DNA of 64,000 nt from Micromonospora tulbaghiae (GTDB lineage Bacteria; Actinomycetota; Actinomycetes; Mycobacteriales; Micromonosporaceae), in contig NZ_FMCQ01000012.1 of assembly GCF_900091605.1 (NCBI RefSeq), positions 1 through 64,000 on the forward strand, written 5' to 3'. Position 1 is the stretch's first letter, and each line of letters starts with the position of its first letter. The notes beneath the pieces are model-generated. The model was not told the DNA's origin, ran no database searches, and saw nothing but the letters and a program-made list of their open reading frames with translations. The position numbers were made by a program, and so were the translations under genes. Below, piece by piece: positions 17,465 to 24,555 of this stretch.

Positions 17465-18411
17465 TCCGTTTTCTGCAACCGTGGTGGCTGCTCGCCGTGC
17501 TGCCGGTGCTCGCCCTCGCCGCCGCGTACGTCTGGCGGCAACTGCACCGCCGGCAGTACGCGCTGCGGTTCACCAACGTCGACCTGCTGCGTACCGTCGC
17601 GCCGAAGGGGCTGGGCTGGCGGCGGCACATCGCGGCGACCGCGTTCCTGCTCTGCCTGCTGGTGCTGGCGACCGGGCTGGCCCGGCCGGCGATCGACACC
17701 CGGGAGCCGCTGGAGCGGGCCACGGTGATGCTCGCCATCGACGTGTCGTTGTCGATGCAGGCCGACGACGTGTCGCCGAACCGCCTGGAGGCGGCGCAGG
17801 AGGCGGCCAAGCAGTTCGTCGGCGAGCTGCCGGAGAGCTACAACCTGGGGCTCGTCTCGTTCGCCAAGTCGGCGAACGTGCTGGTGCCGCCGACCAAGGA
17901 CCGGGCCGCCGTCACCACCGCGATCGACGGGCTGGTGCTGGCCGAGGCGACCGCCACCGGCGAGGCGGTCTTCACCTGCCTGGAGTCGATCCGCTCGGTG
18001 CCGGCCGACGGCGCCGCCGGCATCCCGCCGGCCCGGATCGTGCTGCTGTCCGACGGCTACCGCACGTCGGGCCGCTCGGTGGAGGAGGCCGCCGCGGCGG
18101 CGCAGGCGGCGAACGTGCCGGTGTCCACCATCGCGTTCGGCACCGACTCGGGGCAGGTCGACATCGGCGGGCAGCTCCAGCGGGTGCCGGTGGACCGTAC
18201 CGCGCTGTCCCAGCTCGCGGAGACCACGCAGGGCTTCTTCTACGAGGCCGCGTCGGCGAGCGAGCTGAAGCAGGTCTACCAGGACATGGGCAGCTCGATC
18301 GGCTACCGGACCGAGCCGCGCGAGATCACCCAGTGGTACGCGGGGATCGCGCTGCTGCTGGCCCTGTGCGCGGGCGGGCTGAGTCTGCTCTGGACGTCCC
18401 GGCTGGTCTGA
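17461..18411 (+). CDS. VWA-domain membrane protein (BatA-like)
   Basis: This 316-residue protein has a membrane helix at about 6-25, a second at about 60-80, a VWA domain with the MIDAS motif DVSLSMQ (about 97-103) and a C-terminal helix (about 293-315). This is the BatA/YfbK-type layout: a VWA domain held at the membrane. The start overlaps the DUF58 stop (ATGA). It should be the membrane-side partner of the MoxR ATPase. The operon lacks the BatB-E genes of larger versions. Confidence 0.9.
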   Translation: MIRFLQPWWLLAVLPVLALAAAYVWRQLHRRQYALRFTNVDLLRTVAPKGLGWRRHIAATAFLLCLLVLATGLARPAIDTREPLERATVMLAIDVSLSMQADDVSPNRLEAAQEAAKQFVGELPESYNLGLVSFAKSANVLVPPTKDRAAVTTAIDGLVLAEATATGEAVFTCLESIRSVPADGAAGIPPARIVLLSDGYRTSGRSVEEAAAAAQAANVPVSTIAFGTDSGQVDIGGQLQRVPVDRTALSQLAETTQGFFYEAASASELKQVYQDMGSSIGYRTEPREITQWYAGIALLLALCAGGLSLLWTSRLV

Positions 18412-18432
18412 GCCGGAACCGGCCGGCGGTGG

Positions 18433-18519
18433 TCAGTGACCGCCGCCGGCCAGCACGAACAGGACGGCCACCCAGACGGCGGCGAGGGTGAAGCCCAGCG
18501 GGGCGACGTAACGGCTCAT
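18433..18519 (-). CDS. Possible 28-residue single-helix membrane protein
   Basis: A complete short frame reads from ATG 18519 to TGA 18433. After MSRYVAPLG it is an uninterrupted hydrophobic helix (FTLAAVWVAVLFVLAG) ending in GGGH. GGAG lies about 8 bases before the ATG. It is on the opposite strand to the VWA gene, whose stop is 21 bases away. Both the ribosome site and the membrane-helix composition favour a real small protein. No relative is recognised. Confidence 0.5.
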   Translation of the reverse strand: MSRYVAPLGFTLAAVWVAVLFVLAGGGH

Positions 18520-18698
18520 GAGTGTGCTCCGTGGCGACGGTCGGCCCGGTGCGGGCCGTCGGGGGGTCGGGGCGTACGCGCACGAAGTCGTGACCGGGTG
18601 CTCCGCCGCGCGGCAGGGCCACCCCCGGTGTGTCAGCCGGAGAGCGGATGCGGTGCGGGGGGCGGGAAGCGGGTCAGCCGCGTCGACGGAGCCGTGGC

Positions 18699-18752
18699 TC
18701 AGCGGGGCTGACGGTGGGCCCGGCCACGACTGGGAGGATCGCTATCTCGCAC
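18699..18752 (-). CDS. Possible 17-residue leader peptide with near-perfect ribosome site
   Basis: From GTG 18752 a frame of 17 codons (VRDSDPPSRGRAHRQPR) ends at TGA 18699. It is preceded by AGGAGGTGATC, which pairs along its whole length with the 3' end of 16S rRNA, 3 bases from the start. The peptide is polar and Arg/Pro-rich, as expected for a regulatory leader rather than a protein. The 28-residue membrane ORF is about 180 bases further on. Whether it is translated cannot be told from sequence. Confidence 0.4.
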   Translation of the reverse strand: MRDSDPPSRGRAHRQPR

Positions 18753-18765
18753 AGCGATCACCTCC
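18733..18765 (-). promoter_or_regulatory. Hairpin sequestering the leader-ORF ribosome site
   Basis: In the minus-strand RNA, GGAGGTGATCGCT (18765-18753) can pair with AGCGATCCTCC (18743-18733): 11 base pairs with a 2-base bulge. The loop of 9 bases contains the GTG start codon. The 5' arm is the Shine-Dalgarno sequence itself, and the 3' arm lies in codons 4-7. Such a fold would block initiation until opened. Confidence 0.45.
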
Positions 18766-18907
18766 TGCGGTCGGCGGGGCCCGGCGCGGGCGCAGACCGG
18801 CCCGCAGACGCGATCATCGTACACCGGGGTGTGCGGGTGTCGCGTGCGCGGCCGCCGCTCCCGCGGACCCCGGCTGGAGCGGCCCTGTGACCTGCGCGGG
18901 TTAGCGC

Positions 18908-18931
18908 TTACCTGTCGGTAACCCCTAGGCT
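18908..18931 (+). promoter_or_regulatory. Candidate fabG promoter and operator
   Basis: TTACC-TGTC-GGTAA (18908-18921) is a perfect dyad immediately before TAGGCT (18926-18931), a plausible -10 hexamer, 39 bases upstream of fabG. A fatty-acid-responsive repressor of the FasR/MabR kind could act here. That is inferred from position; I cannot match it to a known consensus. Confidence 0.4.
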
Positions 18932-18969
18932 CCGACCGACCGAGAGATCACTGGAACAGAGGGGGATCC

Positions 18970-19674
18970 GTGGCCCGAACCGTGCTGGTGACCGGCGGGA
19001 ACCGGGGGATCGGCCTGGCCATCGCGCAGGCGTTCGCCAAGCAGGGCGACCGGGTGGCGGTGACGTACCGGAGCGGCGAAGCCCCCGAGGGCCTGTTCGG
19101 TGTGCGGTGTGACGTGACCGACGCCGAGTCGGTCGACGCCGCGTTCACCACCGTCGAGGCCGAACTCGGCCCGGTGGAGGTGCTGGTCGCCAACGCCGGC
19201 ATCACCGACGACACGCTGATCATGCGGATGTCCGAGGAGCAGTTCGCCCGCGTCCTCGACACCAACCTGACCGGCTCGTTCCGGGTCGCCAAGCGGGCCT
19301 CGACGAAGATGCTCCGCGGCCGCTGGGGGCGGATGATCTTCATCTCGTCGGTGGTCGGTCTCTCCGGCGGCGCGGGTCAGGTCAACTACGCGGCCAGCAA
19401 GGCCGGCCTGGTCGGCGTGGCCCGCTCGATCACCCGCGAGCTGGGCACCCGCAACATCACCGCGAACGTGGTGGCGCCCGGGTTCATCGACACCGACATG
19501 ACCGCGGGCCTGCCCGAGGAGCGCAGGGCGGAGATCCGCAAGTCGATCCCGGCCGGCCGGATGGCCACCCCGGACGAGGTCGCGGGGGTCGTCACCTGGC
19601 TCGCCTCGGACGCGGCCGGATACGTCACCGGCGCCGTCATCCCGGTCGACGGCGGCCTCGGCATGGGTCACTGA
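18970..19674 (+). CDS. fabG: 3-oxoacyl-ACP reductase FabG (MabA-like)
   Basis: This 234-residue short-chain dehydrogenase catalyses the NADPH-dependent ketoreduction step of type II fatty-acid elongation. It has the GGNRGIG nucleotide motif (about 9-15), NAG, the catalytic Ser in FISSVVG, YAASK with Tyr and Lys, and the C-terminal PVDGGLGMGH. The GTG start follows AGAGGGGG. It is directly upstream of an InhA-like reductase, as in the mycobacterial fabG1-inhA pair, so the two enzymes act in sequence. Confidence 0.95.
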   Translation: MARTVLVTGGNRGIGLAIAQAFAKQGDRVAVTYRSGEAPEGLFGVRCDVTDAESVDAAFTTVEAELGPVEVLVANAGITDDTLIMRMSEEQFARVLDTNLTGSFRVAKRASTKMLRGRWGRMIFISSVVGLSGGAGQVNYAASKAGLVGVARSITRELGTRNITANVVAPGFIDTDMTAGLPEERRAEIRKSIPAGRMATPDEVAGVVTWLASDAAGYVTGAVIPVDGGLGMGH

Positions 19675-19697
19675 GCAGAGCACGGAGGAGACACGCA

Positions 19698-20465
19698 ATG
19701 TCCGGACTTCTCGCCGGTAAGCGGCTGCTGGTCACCGGCGTCATCACCGACGCGTCGATCGCCTTCTCGGTGGCGAAGCTCGCCCAGGAGAACGGCGCAC
19801 AGGTCGTGCTCACCGGCTACGGCCGGCTCTCCCTGGTGGAGCGGATCGCCAAGCGCCTGCCCGAGCCGGCGCCCGTGATCGAGCTGGACGTCAGCAACGA
19901 GGAACACCTGGCCGGCCTGGCCGACAAGGTACGCGAGCACGTCGACGGCCTGGACGGCGTCGTGCACTCGATCGGGTTCGCCCCGCAGAGCTGCCTCGGC
20001 GGCGGATTCCTCGACGCCCCCTGGGCGGACGTGGCGACCGCGCTCCAGGTCTCCACCTACTCGTACAAGTCCCTCGCCATGGCCGCGCTGCCGCTGATGT
20101 CCGCCGGCGGCGCCGTGGTGGGCCTCACCTTCGACGCCACCAAGGCGTGGCCGGTCTACGACTGGATGGGCGTGGCCAAGGCCGGGCTGGAGTCCGCCTC
20201 CCGCTACCTGGCGCTGCACCTGGGCAAGCAGGGCATCCGCAGCAACCTCGTCGCGGCCGGACCGCTGCGTACCATCGCGGCCAAGTCCATCCCCGGGTTC
20301 GACCAGTTCGAGGACGCCTGGACCCAGCGGGCCCCGCTGGGCTGGAGCCTCACCGACCAGGAGCCCGCCGCCCGGGCCTGCCTGGCCCTGCTGTCCGACT
20401 GGTTTCCGGCCACCACCGGCGAGATCGTCCACGTCGACGGCGGCTACCACGCGATCGGCGCCTGA
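19698..20465 (+). CDS. fabI: NADH-dependent enoyl-ACP reductase, InhA type
   Basis: This 255-residue enzyme catalyses the last reduction in each FAS-II cycle. It follows mycobacterial InhA closely: VTGVITDASIAF at the cofactor site, DGVVHSIGF, the Phe of LTFDATK (Phe149 equivalent), Tyr in VYDWMGVAK (Tyr158) with Lys (Lys165), and RSNLVAAGPLRT. It is about 14 residues shorter than InhA. Most of the missing length is in the substrate-binding loop after GPLRT. GGAGGAGA precedes the ATG. It lies 23 bases after fabG. Confidence 0.94.
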   Translation: MSGLLAGKRLLVTGVITDASIAFSVAKLAQENGAQVVLTGYGRLSLVERIAKRLPEPAPVIELDVSNEEHLAGLADKVREHVDGLDGVVHSIGFAPQSCLGGGFLDAPWADVATALQVSTYSYKSLAMAALPLMSAGGAVVGLTFDATKAWPVYDWMGVAKAGLESASRYLALHLGKQGIRSNLVAAGPLRTIAAKSIPGFDQFEDAWTQRAPLGWSLTDQEPAARACLALLSDWFPATTGEIVHVDGGYHAIGA

Positions 20466-20522
20466 CACCCGGACCCGGGGTGGCCGCCGCGCCGCCCCGG
20501 GCCGCGAGGGACAATGGTCCCC

Positions 20523-21554
20523 ATGGCGTACGACGCGTTGGTGCTGGTCTCCTTCGGCGGCCCGGAGCGGCCCGAGGACGTTCTCCCGTTCCTGCAGAAC
20601 GTGACCCGGGGTCGGGGGGTGCCCCCGGAGCGGCTGGCCGAGGTCGCCGAGCACTACCTGCACTTCGGCGGGGTGTCGCCGATCAACCAGCAGTGCCGTG
20701 ACCTGCTCGCGGCGATCCGCGACGACTTCGCCGCCAACGGCGTCGACCTGCCGGTCTACTGGGGCAACCGCAACTGGGATCCGATGCTCGCCGACACCGT
20801 CGCGCGGATGCGCGACGACGGGATCACCCGGGCGCTGGCGTTCGTCACCAGCGCGTACGGCGGCTACTCGTCCTGCCGGCAGTACCAGGAGGACATCGCC
20901 TCGGCCCGCGCCGCGGTCGGCCCGGACGCCCCGCTGATCGAGAAGCTGCGCCAGTTCTGGGACCACCCCGGCTTCGTCGAGCCGCACGCCGACGCGGTCC
21001 GTGCCGCGCTGGCCCAGCTCGACCCGGCGAAGCGGGACAGCACCCGGCTGGTCTTCACCGCGCACTCGGTCCCGATGTCGGCGGCGGCCACCGCCGGCCC
21101 GCACGGCGGCCGCTACACCGCCCAGCTCGAGGAGGTCGCCCGGCTGGTGCACGCCGCGGCCGCGCCCGACCTGGCGTACGACCTGGTCTGGCAGAGCCGG
21201 TCCGGGCCGCCGCAGGTGCCGTGGCTGGAGCCGGACGTCAACGACCACCTGGCCACGCTGCCCGAGCAGGGCGTGACGGGCGTGGTGGTCAGCCCGATCG
21301 GCTTCGTCTCCGACCACCTGGAGGTGGTGTGGGACCTGGACACCGAGGCGCTGGAGACGGCCAAGCAGCTCGGCCTGGACTTCGTCCGCGCCGGCACGCC
21401 GGGCACCGACCCGCGGTTCGTGGCGATGGTCCGCGAACTGGTCGGAGAGCGCACCGCCCCGGACGGGGAGCGGCTGCGCCGCCGCCTGGGCGAGCTGCCC
21501 GCCTGGGACACCTGCCCGGCGTTGTGCTGCGTGCCCCCGGCCCGCCGGCCCTGA
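20523..21554 (+). CDS. hemH: Ferrochelatase (coproporphyrin III ferrochelatase type)
   Basis: This 343-residue enzyme inserts iron into the porphyrin late in haem synthesis; actinobacterial members act on coproporphyrin III (CpfC). It has LVSFGGPERPEDV at the N-terminus, YLHFGGVSPINQQ, FTAHSVPM with the catalytic His, and a C-terminal DTCPALCC. That Cys cluster fits the [2Fe-2S] ligands seen in actinobacterial enzymes. The start at 20523 aligns with known N-termini; an in-frame ATG at 20514 is closer to the GAGGG and cannot be excluded. It continues the fabG-inhA cluster, as in Mycobacterium. Confidence 0.93.
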   Translation: MAYDALVLVSFGGPERPEDVLPFLQNVTRGRGVPPERLAEVAEHYLHFGGVSPINQQCRDLLAAIRDDFAANGVDLPVYWGNRNWDPMLADTVARMRDDGITRALAFVTSAYGGYSSCRQYQEDIASARAAVGPDAPLIEKLRQFWDHPGFVEPHADAVRAALAQLDPAKRDSTRLVFTAHSVPMSAAATAGPHGGRYTAQLEEVARLVHAAAAPDLAYDLVWQSRSGPPQVPWLEPDVNDHLATLPEQGVTGVVVSPIGFVSDHLEVVWDLDTEALETAKQLGLDFVRAGTPGTDPRFVAMVRELVGERTAPDGERLRRRLGELPAWDTCPALCCVPPARRP

Positions 21555-21587
21555 GCCCGACCCGACGACACCCCAGGGGACGACACG

Positions 21588-22367
21588 ATGCTTGACCGCA
21601 AGCCGGTGCAGAGCTGGCTCACCGACATGGACGGCGTGCTGGTGCACGAGGGGCAGCCGGTGCCCGGCGCCCCGGAGTTCGTCAAGAAGCTGCGTGCCTC
21701 CGGCAAGCCGTTCCTGGTGCTGACGAACAACTCCATCTACACGCCGCGCGACCTCCAGGCCCGGCTGGCCCGGATGGGGCTGGACGTGCCGGAGGAGGCG
21801 ATCTGGTCCTCCGCGTTGGCCACCGCCCAGTTCCTGGCCGACCAGCGGCCGGGCGGCACCGCGTACGTGATCGGTGAGGCCGGCCTGACCACGGCGCTGC
21901 ACGCGGTGGGCTACGTGCTCAGCGACTTCGCCCCGGACTACGTGGTGCTGGGGGAGACGCGCACCTACAGCTTCGAGGCGATAACCAAGGCGATCCGGCT
22001 GATCAACGACGGCGCCCGGTTCATCTGCACCAACCCCGACGCCACCGGCCCGTCGATGGAGGGCGCGTTGCCGGCGGCCGGATCGGTGGCGGCGATGATC
22101 TCCAAGGCGACCGGGGTCGACCCGTACTTCGTCGGCAAGCCCAACCCGATGATGATGCGCTCGGCGCTGAACACCATCGACGCGCACTCCGAGTCGACCG
22201 CGATGATCGGCGACCGGATGGACACCGACATCCTGTGTGGCCTGGAAGCCGGGCTGGAGACGATCCTGGTGCTCACCGGCATCAGCAGCCGGACCGAGGC
22301 GGAGCGGTACCCGTACCGGCCGTCGCGGATCGTCGACTCGGTGGCCGACCTGATCGACGAGGTCTGA
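21588..22367 (+). CDS. HAD-IIA family phosphatase (NagD-like)
   Basis: This 259-residue haloacid dehalogenase-fold phosphatase has motif I LTDMDGVLVHEG with both catalytic Asp residues, motif II VLTNNS, the Lys in VGKPNPMMM and motif III IGDRMDTDILCG. The cap between motifs II and III marks subclass IIA, which includes NagD (nucleoside and sugar phosphatase). The start follows AGGGGACGAC. The substrate is unknown. It closes the fabG-inhA-hemH cluster, 33 bases after hemH. Confidence 0.9.
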   Translation: MLDRKPVQSWLTDMDGVLVHEGQPVPGAPEFVKKLRASGKPFLVLTNNSIYTPRDLQARLARMGLDVPEEAIWSSALATAQFLADQRPGGTAYVIGEAGLTTALHAVGYVLSDFAPDYVVLGETRTYSFEAITKAIRLINDGARFICTNPDATGPSMEGALPAAGSVAAMISKATGVDPYFVGKPNPMMMRSALNTIDAHSESTAMIGDRMDTDILCGLEAGLETILVLTGISSRTEAERYPYRPSRIVDSVADLIDEV

Positions 22368-22430
22368 GCGCGAGCTCTCCTACGGCTCCGGCTGCTGCTC
22401 GCCCGGCCGCTGTCGGTGGCGCTTGCGGCG

Positions 22431-23225
22431 CTAGAGCCGCAGCGGCGCGTTGCAGGCGGCCACCAGCGCCTGCCGGCACGCGGTGGTGAGCGGTCGCAGC
22501 GCCGCGTCCCGCTGCTGCGCCTCGTAGGTGTTCACCGCGCCGCCGGGCGCGCTCTCCCCGGCCAGCGCGAGCACCCGGTCCAGCACCGCCGCGCGGGCGA
22601 ACAGGCGGCGGGCCCGCGGGTCGAAGCCGGGAGGCAGGTCGGTCGCGCCGTCCGGGCGGCGCAGCGCGGCGAGCGCGCCGGCCAGCTCGGGGCGCCACTG
22701 CGCGACGTCCAGCCGGGTCAGCGTCGCGGTGGTCTCGGCCAGCACGGCGGCCAGCTCGGCCTCGGCCTCCGCCGCGCCCGGCGTGGCGAGCGACGCCTTC
22801 GGCGCGTCCGCCGGCAGCGGATGGACCCGCCAGAGCACCGTCTCCCAGATCATTCCCGAGCCGGAGGTGTGCGTACGGACCTCGGGCACCAGCCCCATCC
22901 CGCTCGCCACCACCGCTTCGCCCGCCACCAGCGCCGCCCCGGCGAACGCGCCCGGACCGGGCAGACCCCGCGGGTCGCCGGGCGCGGGCAGCACCAGGCG
23001 GATGTCGTCGGGCGAATGCTTGGCGAGGCTGGGCAGCGCCTCCCGCAGCGACACGTCGGTCCAGGTGCCGGGGGCGTCGGCGACGAGGTGCTCCTCGTCG
23101 CCGGCGACGGCGTCGGCCACCTCGTCGAACGGCACCAGGCCGGCTCGCCAGGCACGCACCCAGGCGACGAACCGGCTCGACCGGCGCGGAGCCAGCGTGG
23201 CCGCGCCCGTTGCGGGGGAGGACAT
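22431..23225 (-). CDS. Conserved actinobacterial protein of unknown function
   Basis: This 264-residue soluble protein is Ala-rich, without membrane segments or a signal peptide. The most regular parts are RFVAWVRAWRAGLVPFDEVADAV near the N-terminus, a middle segment ending in GMIWETVLWRVHPLP, and an alpha-helical C-terminal half. I recognise no domain or catalytic motif. The ATG at 23225 has only a weak GGAG upstream. It is divergent from DUF3097 over a 161-base gap, a neighbourhood I believe recurs in other actinomycetes. Confidence 0.7.
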   Translation of the reverse strand: MSSPATGAATLAPRRSSRFVAWVRAWRAGLVPFDEVADAVAGDEEHLVADAPGTWTDVSLREALPSLAKHSPDDIRLVLPAPGDPRGLPGPGAFAGAALVAGEAVVASGMGLVPEVRTHTSGSGMIWETVLWRVHPLPADAPKASLATPGAAEAEAELAAVLAETTATLTRLDVAQWRPELAGALAALRRPDGATDLPPGFDPRARRLFARAAVLDRVLALAGESAPGGAVNTYEAQQRDAALRPLTTACRQALVAACNAPLRL

Positions 23226-23386
23226 GCGGAAAGGGTACGTGCTCCGCGCCGCTGCTGTCTCGGCTGCCGCTCCGGCGGCGCGACCTGGTCCCAACTACCC
23301 CCTTCGCACCGTTTCGTGCCGACGGATGACGGCCCGGTCGGCGCGTCGCCGAGCGACACGCCGGGACGCTGGCTAGCGTCTGCGGC

Positions 23387-24199
23387 ATGGCGGGGCGATA
23401 CGACGGGGACGTGCTGGCCGGCGACTGGCGACGACGGAAGGTGACCCCCGAGGTCGACGCCGAACCCGACCTGGTGGTCGAGGACGCCGACTCCGGGTTC
23501 TGCGGCGCCGTCGTCGGCTTCGACTCCGGCGCCGTGGTGCTGGAGGACCGGCACGGTCGGCGGCGCAACTTCCCCCTGCTGCCCGCCGCGTTCCTGCTCG
23601 ACGGCAAGCCGGTCACGCTGCGGCGGCCGGCCCGCGCCCCGGTGCCCGCCGCGCGCCGGCGTACCGCGTCCGGCTCGATCGCTGTGGACGGCGTACGGGC
23701 GCAGGTCGCCAAGGCCAGCCGGATCTGGGTCGAGGGCGTGCACGACGCCGCGCTGGTCGAGCGGATCTGGGGCGACGACCTGCGCATCGAGGGCGTGGTG
23801 GTGGAACCGCTGGACGGCATCGACGCGCTCGCCGACGAGGTACGCGCGTTCGCGCCCGGCCCGGGCCGCCGGCTCGGCGTGCTCGTCGACCACCTCGTGC
23901 CCGGCTCGAAGGAGAGCCGGATCGTGGCCCGGGTCAACTCCTCGCACGTGCTGGTCACCGGGCACCCCTACGTCGACGTGTGGCAGGCGGTACGCCCGGC
24001 GGCGCTCGGTATCGCGGCGTGGCCCGTGGTGCCTCCGGGGCAGCCCTGGAAGGAAGGCGTCTGCGCGGCGCTCGGGGTGGCCGAGCCGGCCGACATGTGG
24101 CGGCACATCCTGTCCCGGGTGGACAGCTTCGCCGACGTGGAGACGCCGCTGATCAACGCGATGGAGCGCCTGATCGACTTCGTCACCGAGCCCGGGTGA
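23387..24199 (+). CDS. DUF3097 family protein
   Basis: This 270-residue actinobacterial protein matches DUF3097. An N-terminal small beta domain (about 20-75) is followed by a region with IWVEGVHDAALVERIWGDDLR (about 113-133), VLVDHLVPGSKESRI and HVLVTGHPYVDVW. The VEGxxDA and hydrophobic-DHL elements resemble TOPRIM nucleotide-binding folds, which is my inference. The role is unknown. It ends before a palindrome-rich convergent gap. Confidence 0.85.
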   Translation: MAGRYDGDVLAGDWRRRKVTPEVDAEPDLVVEDADSGFCGAVVGFDSGAVVLEDRHGRRRNFPLLPAAFLLDGKPVTLRRPARAPVPAARRRTASGSIAVDGVRAQVAKASRIWVEGVHDAALVERIWGDDLRIEGVVVEPLDGIDALADEVRAFAPGPGRRLGVLVDHLVPGSKESRIVARVNSSHVLVTGHPYVDVWQAVRPAALGIAAWPVVPPGQPWKEGVCAALGVAEPADMWRHILSRVDSFADVETPLINAMERLIDFVTEPG

Positions 24200-24352
24200 G
24201 TGGTTGCGGCTCGGGGTAGCTGCGTTCCGGCGGTGGTTGCGGTTGCTGTCAGGGCTCGGCTTGCGCCCGGGGTGGTTGCGGTCGAGTGCCGGGGGCGACC
24301 GCCCCCGGCCCAGGCTCCCTTCCGGACTCCGTCCCCGGTGCCCTCCCCTGGT

Positions 24353-24409
24353 TGATCAAGGAGTTCGCGGGCGTGCTGGAGATCAACGCCGACACGAACT
24401 CCTTGATCA
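24353..24409. repeat. Palindromic repeat A1 (GATCAAGGAGTT type)
   Basis: Arms TGATCAAGGAGTTCG (24353-24367) and their exact complement (24395-24409) form a 15-bp stem around a 27-base loop. The loop can form a small inner GGCGT/ACGCC stem. It is the first member of the five-copy family in this window. Confidence 0.8.
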
Positions 24410-24436
24410 CCGCGGTCGGGCGGTGCGGGTGTGTGC

Positions 24437-24510
24437 GTCGATCATGGAGTTGTGGCCCCCACGGATCGGGCATAGCGGGGCGAAACGAGGGCCACAAGTG
24501 CAAGATCGAC
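24437..24510. repeat. Palindromic repeat A2 (GATCATGGAGTTGTGG type)
   Basis: Arms of 22 bases (24437-24458 and 24489-24510) pair at 19 of 22 positions. The left arm reads GTCGATCATGGAGTTGTGGC with two more C; the right arm is its degenerate complement. The loop is 30 bases. The arm core matches repeat B2 at 38.4 kb. Confidence 0.8.
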
Positions 24511-24555
24511 GGGGCGGGTGGGGTGGGCGGGGGTGGCGAGGGGTGAGAGCGGGGT

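Larger units (their letters stand above)
18520..18969. other. 450-base gap between the small membrane ORF and fabG
   Basis: The gap holds a minus-strand mini-ORF (18699-18752) with a hairpin over its start, a minus-strand TACGAT sequence (18816-18821) suitable as a -10 element about 60 bases before that ORF, and the fabG promoter region on the plus strand. The stretch 18520-18698, between the mini-ORF and the 28-residue ORF, shows no other gene. Confidence 0.5.
24200..24555. other. Convergent gap with two long palindromes
   Basis: No gene is credible in these 356 bases between DUF3097 and the opposing serine hydrolase. The main content is two stem-forming inverted repeats (24353-24409 and 24437-24510). 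Their half-sites share a GATCAWGGAGTT core with repeats near 38.4 kb. They may end transcription from both sides or be REP-like elements. Confidence 0.6.

Noticed and set aside
19668..22187. 839-codon open frame antisense to inhA and hemH
   Set aside because: It covers three well-supported genes on the other strand and shows no domain; it arises from codon bias.
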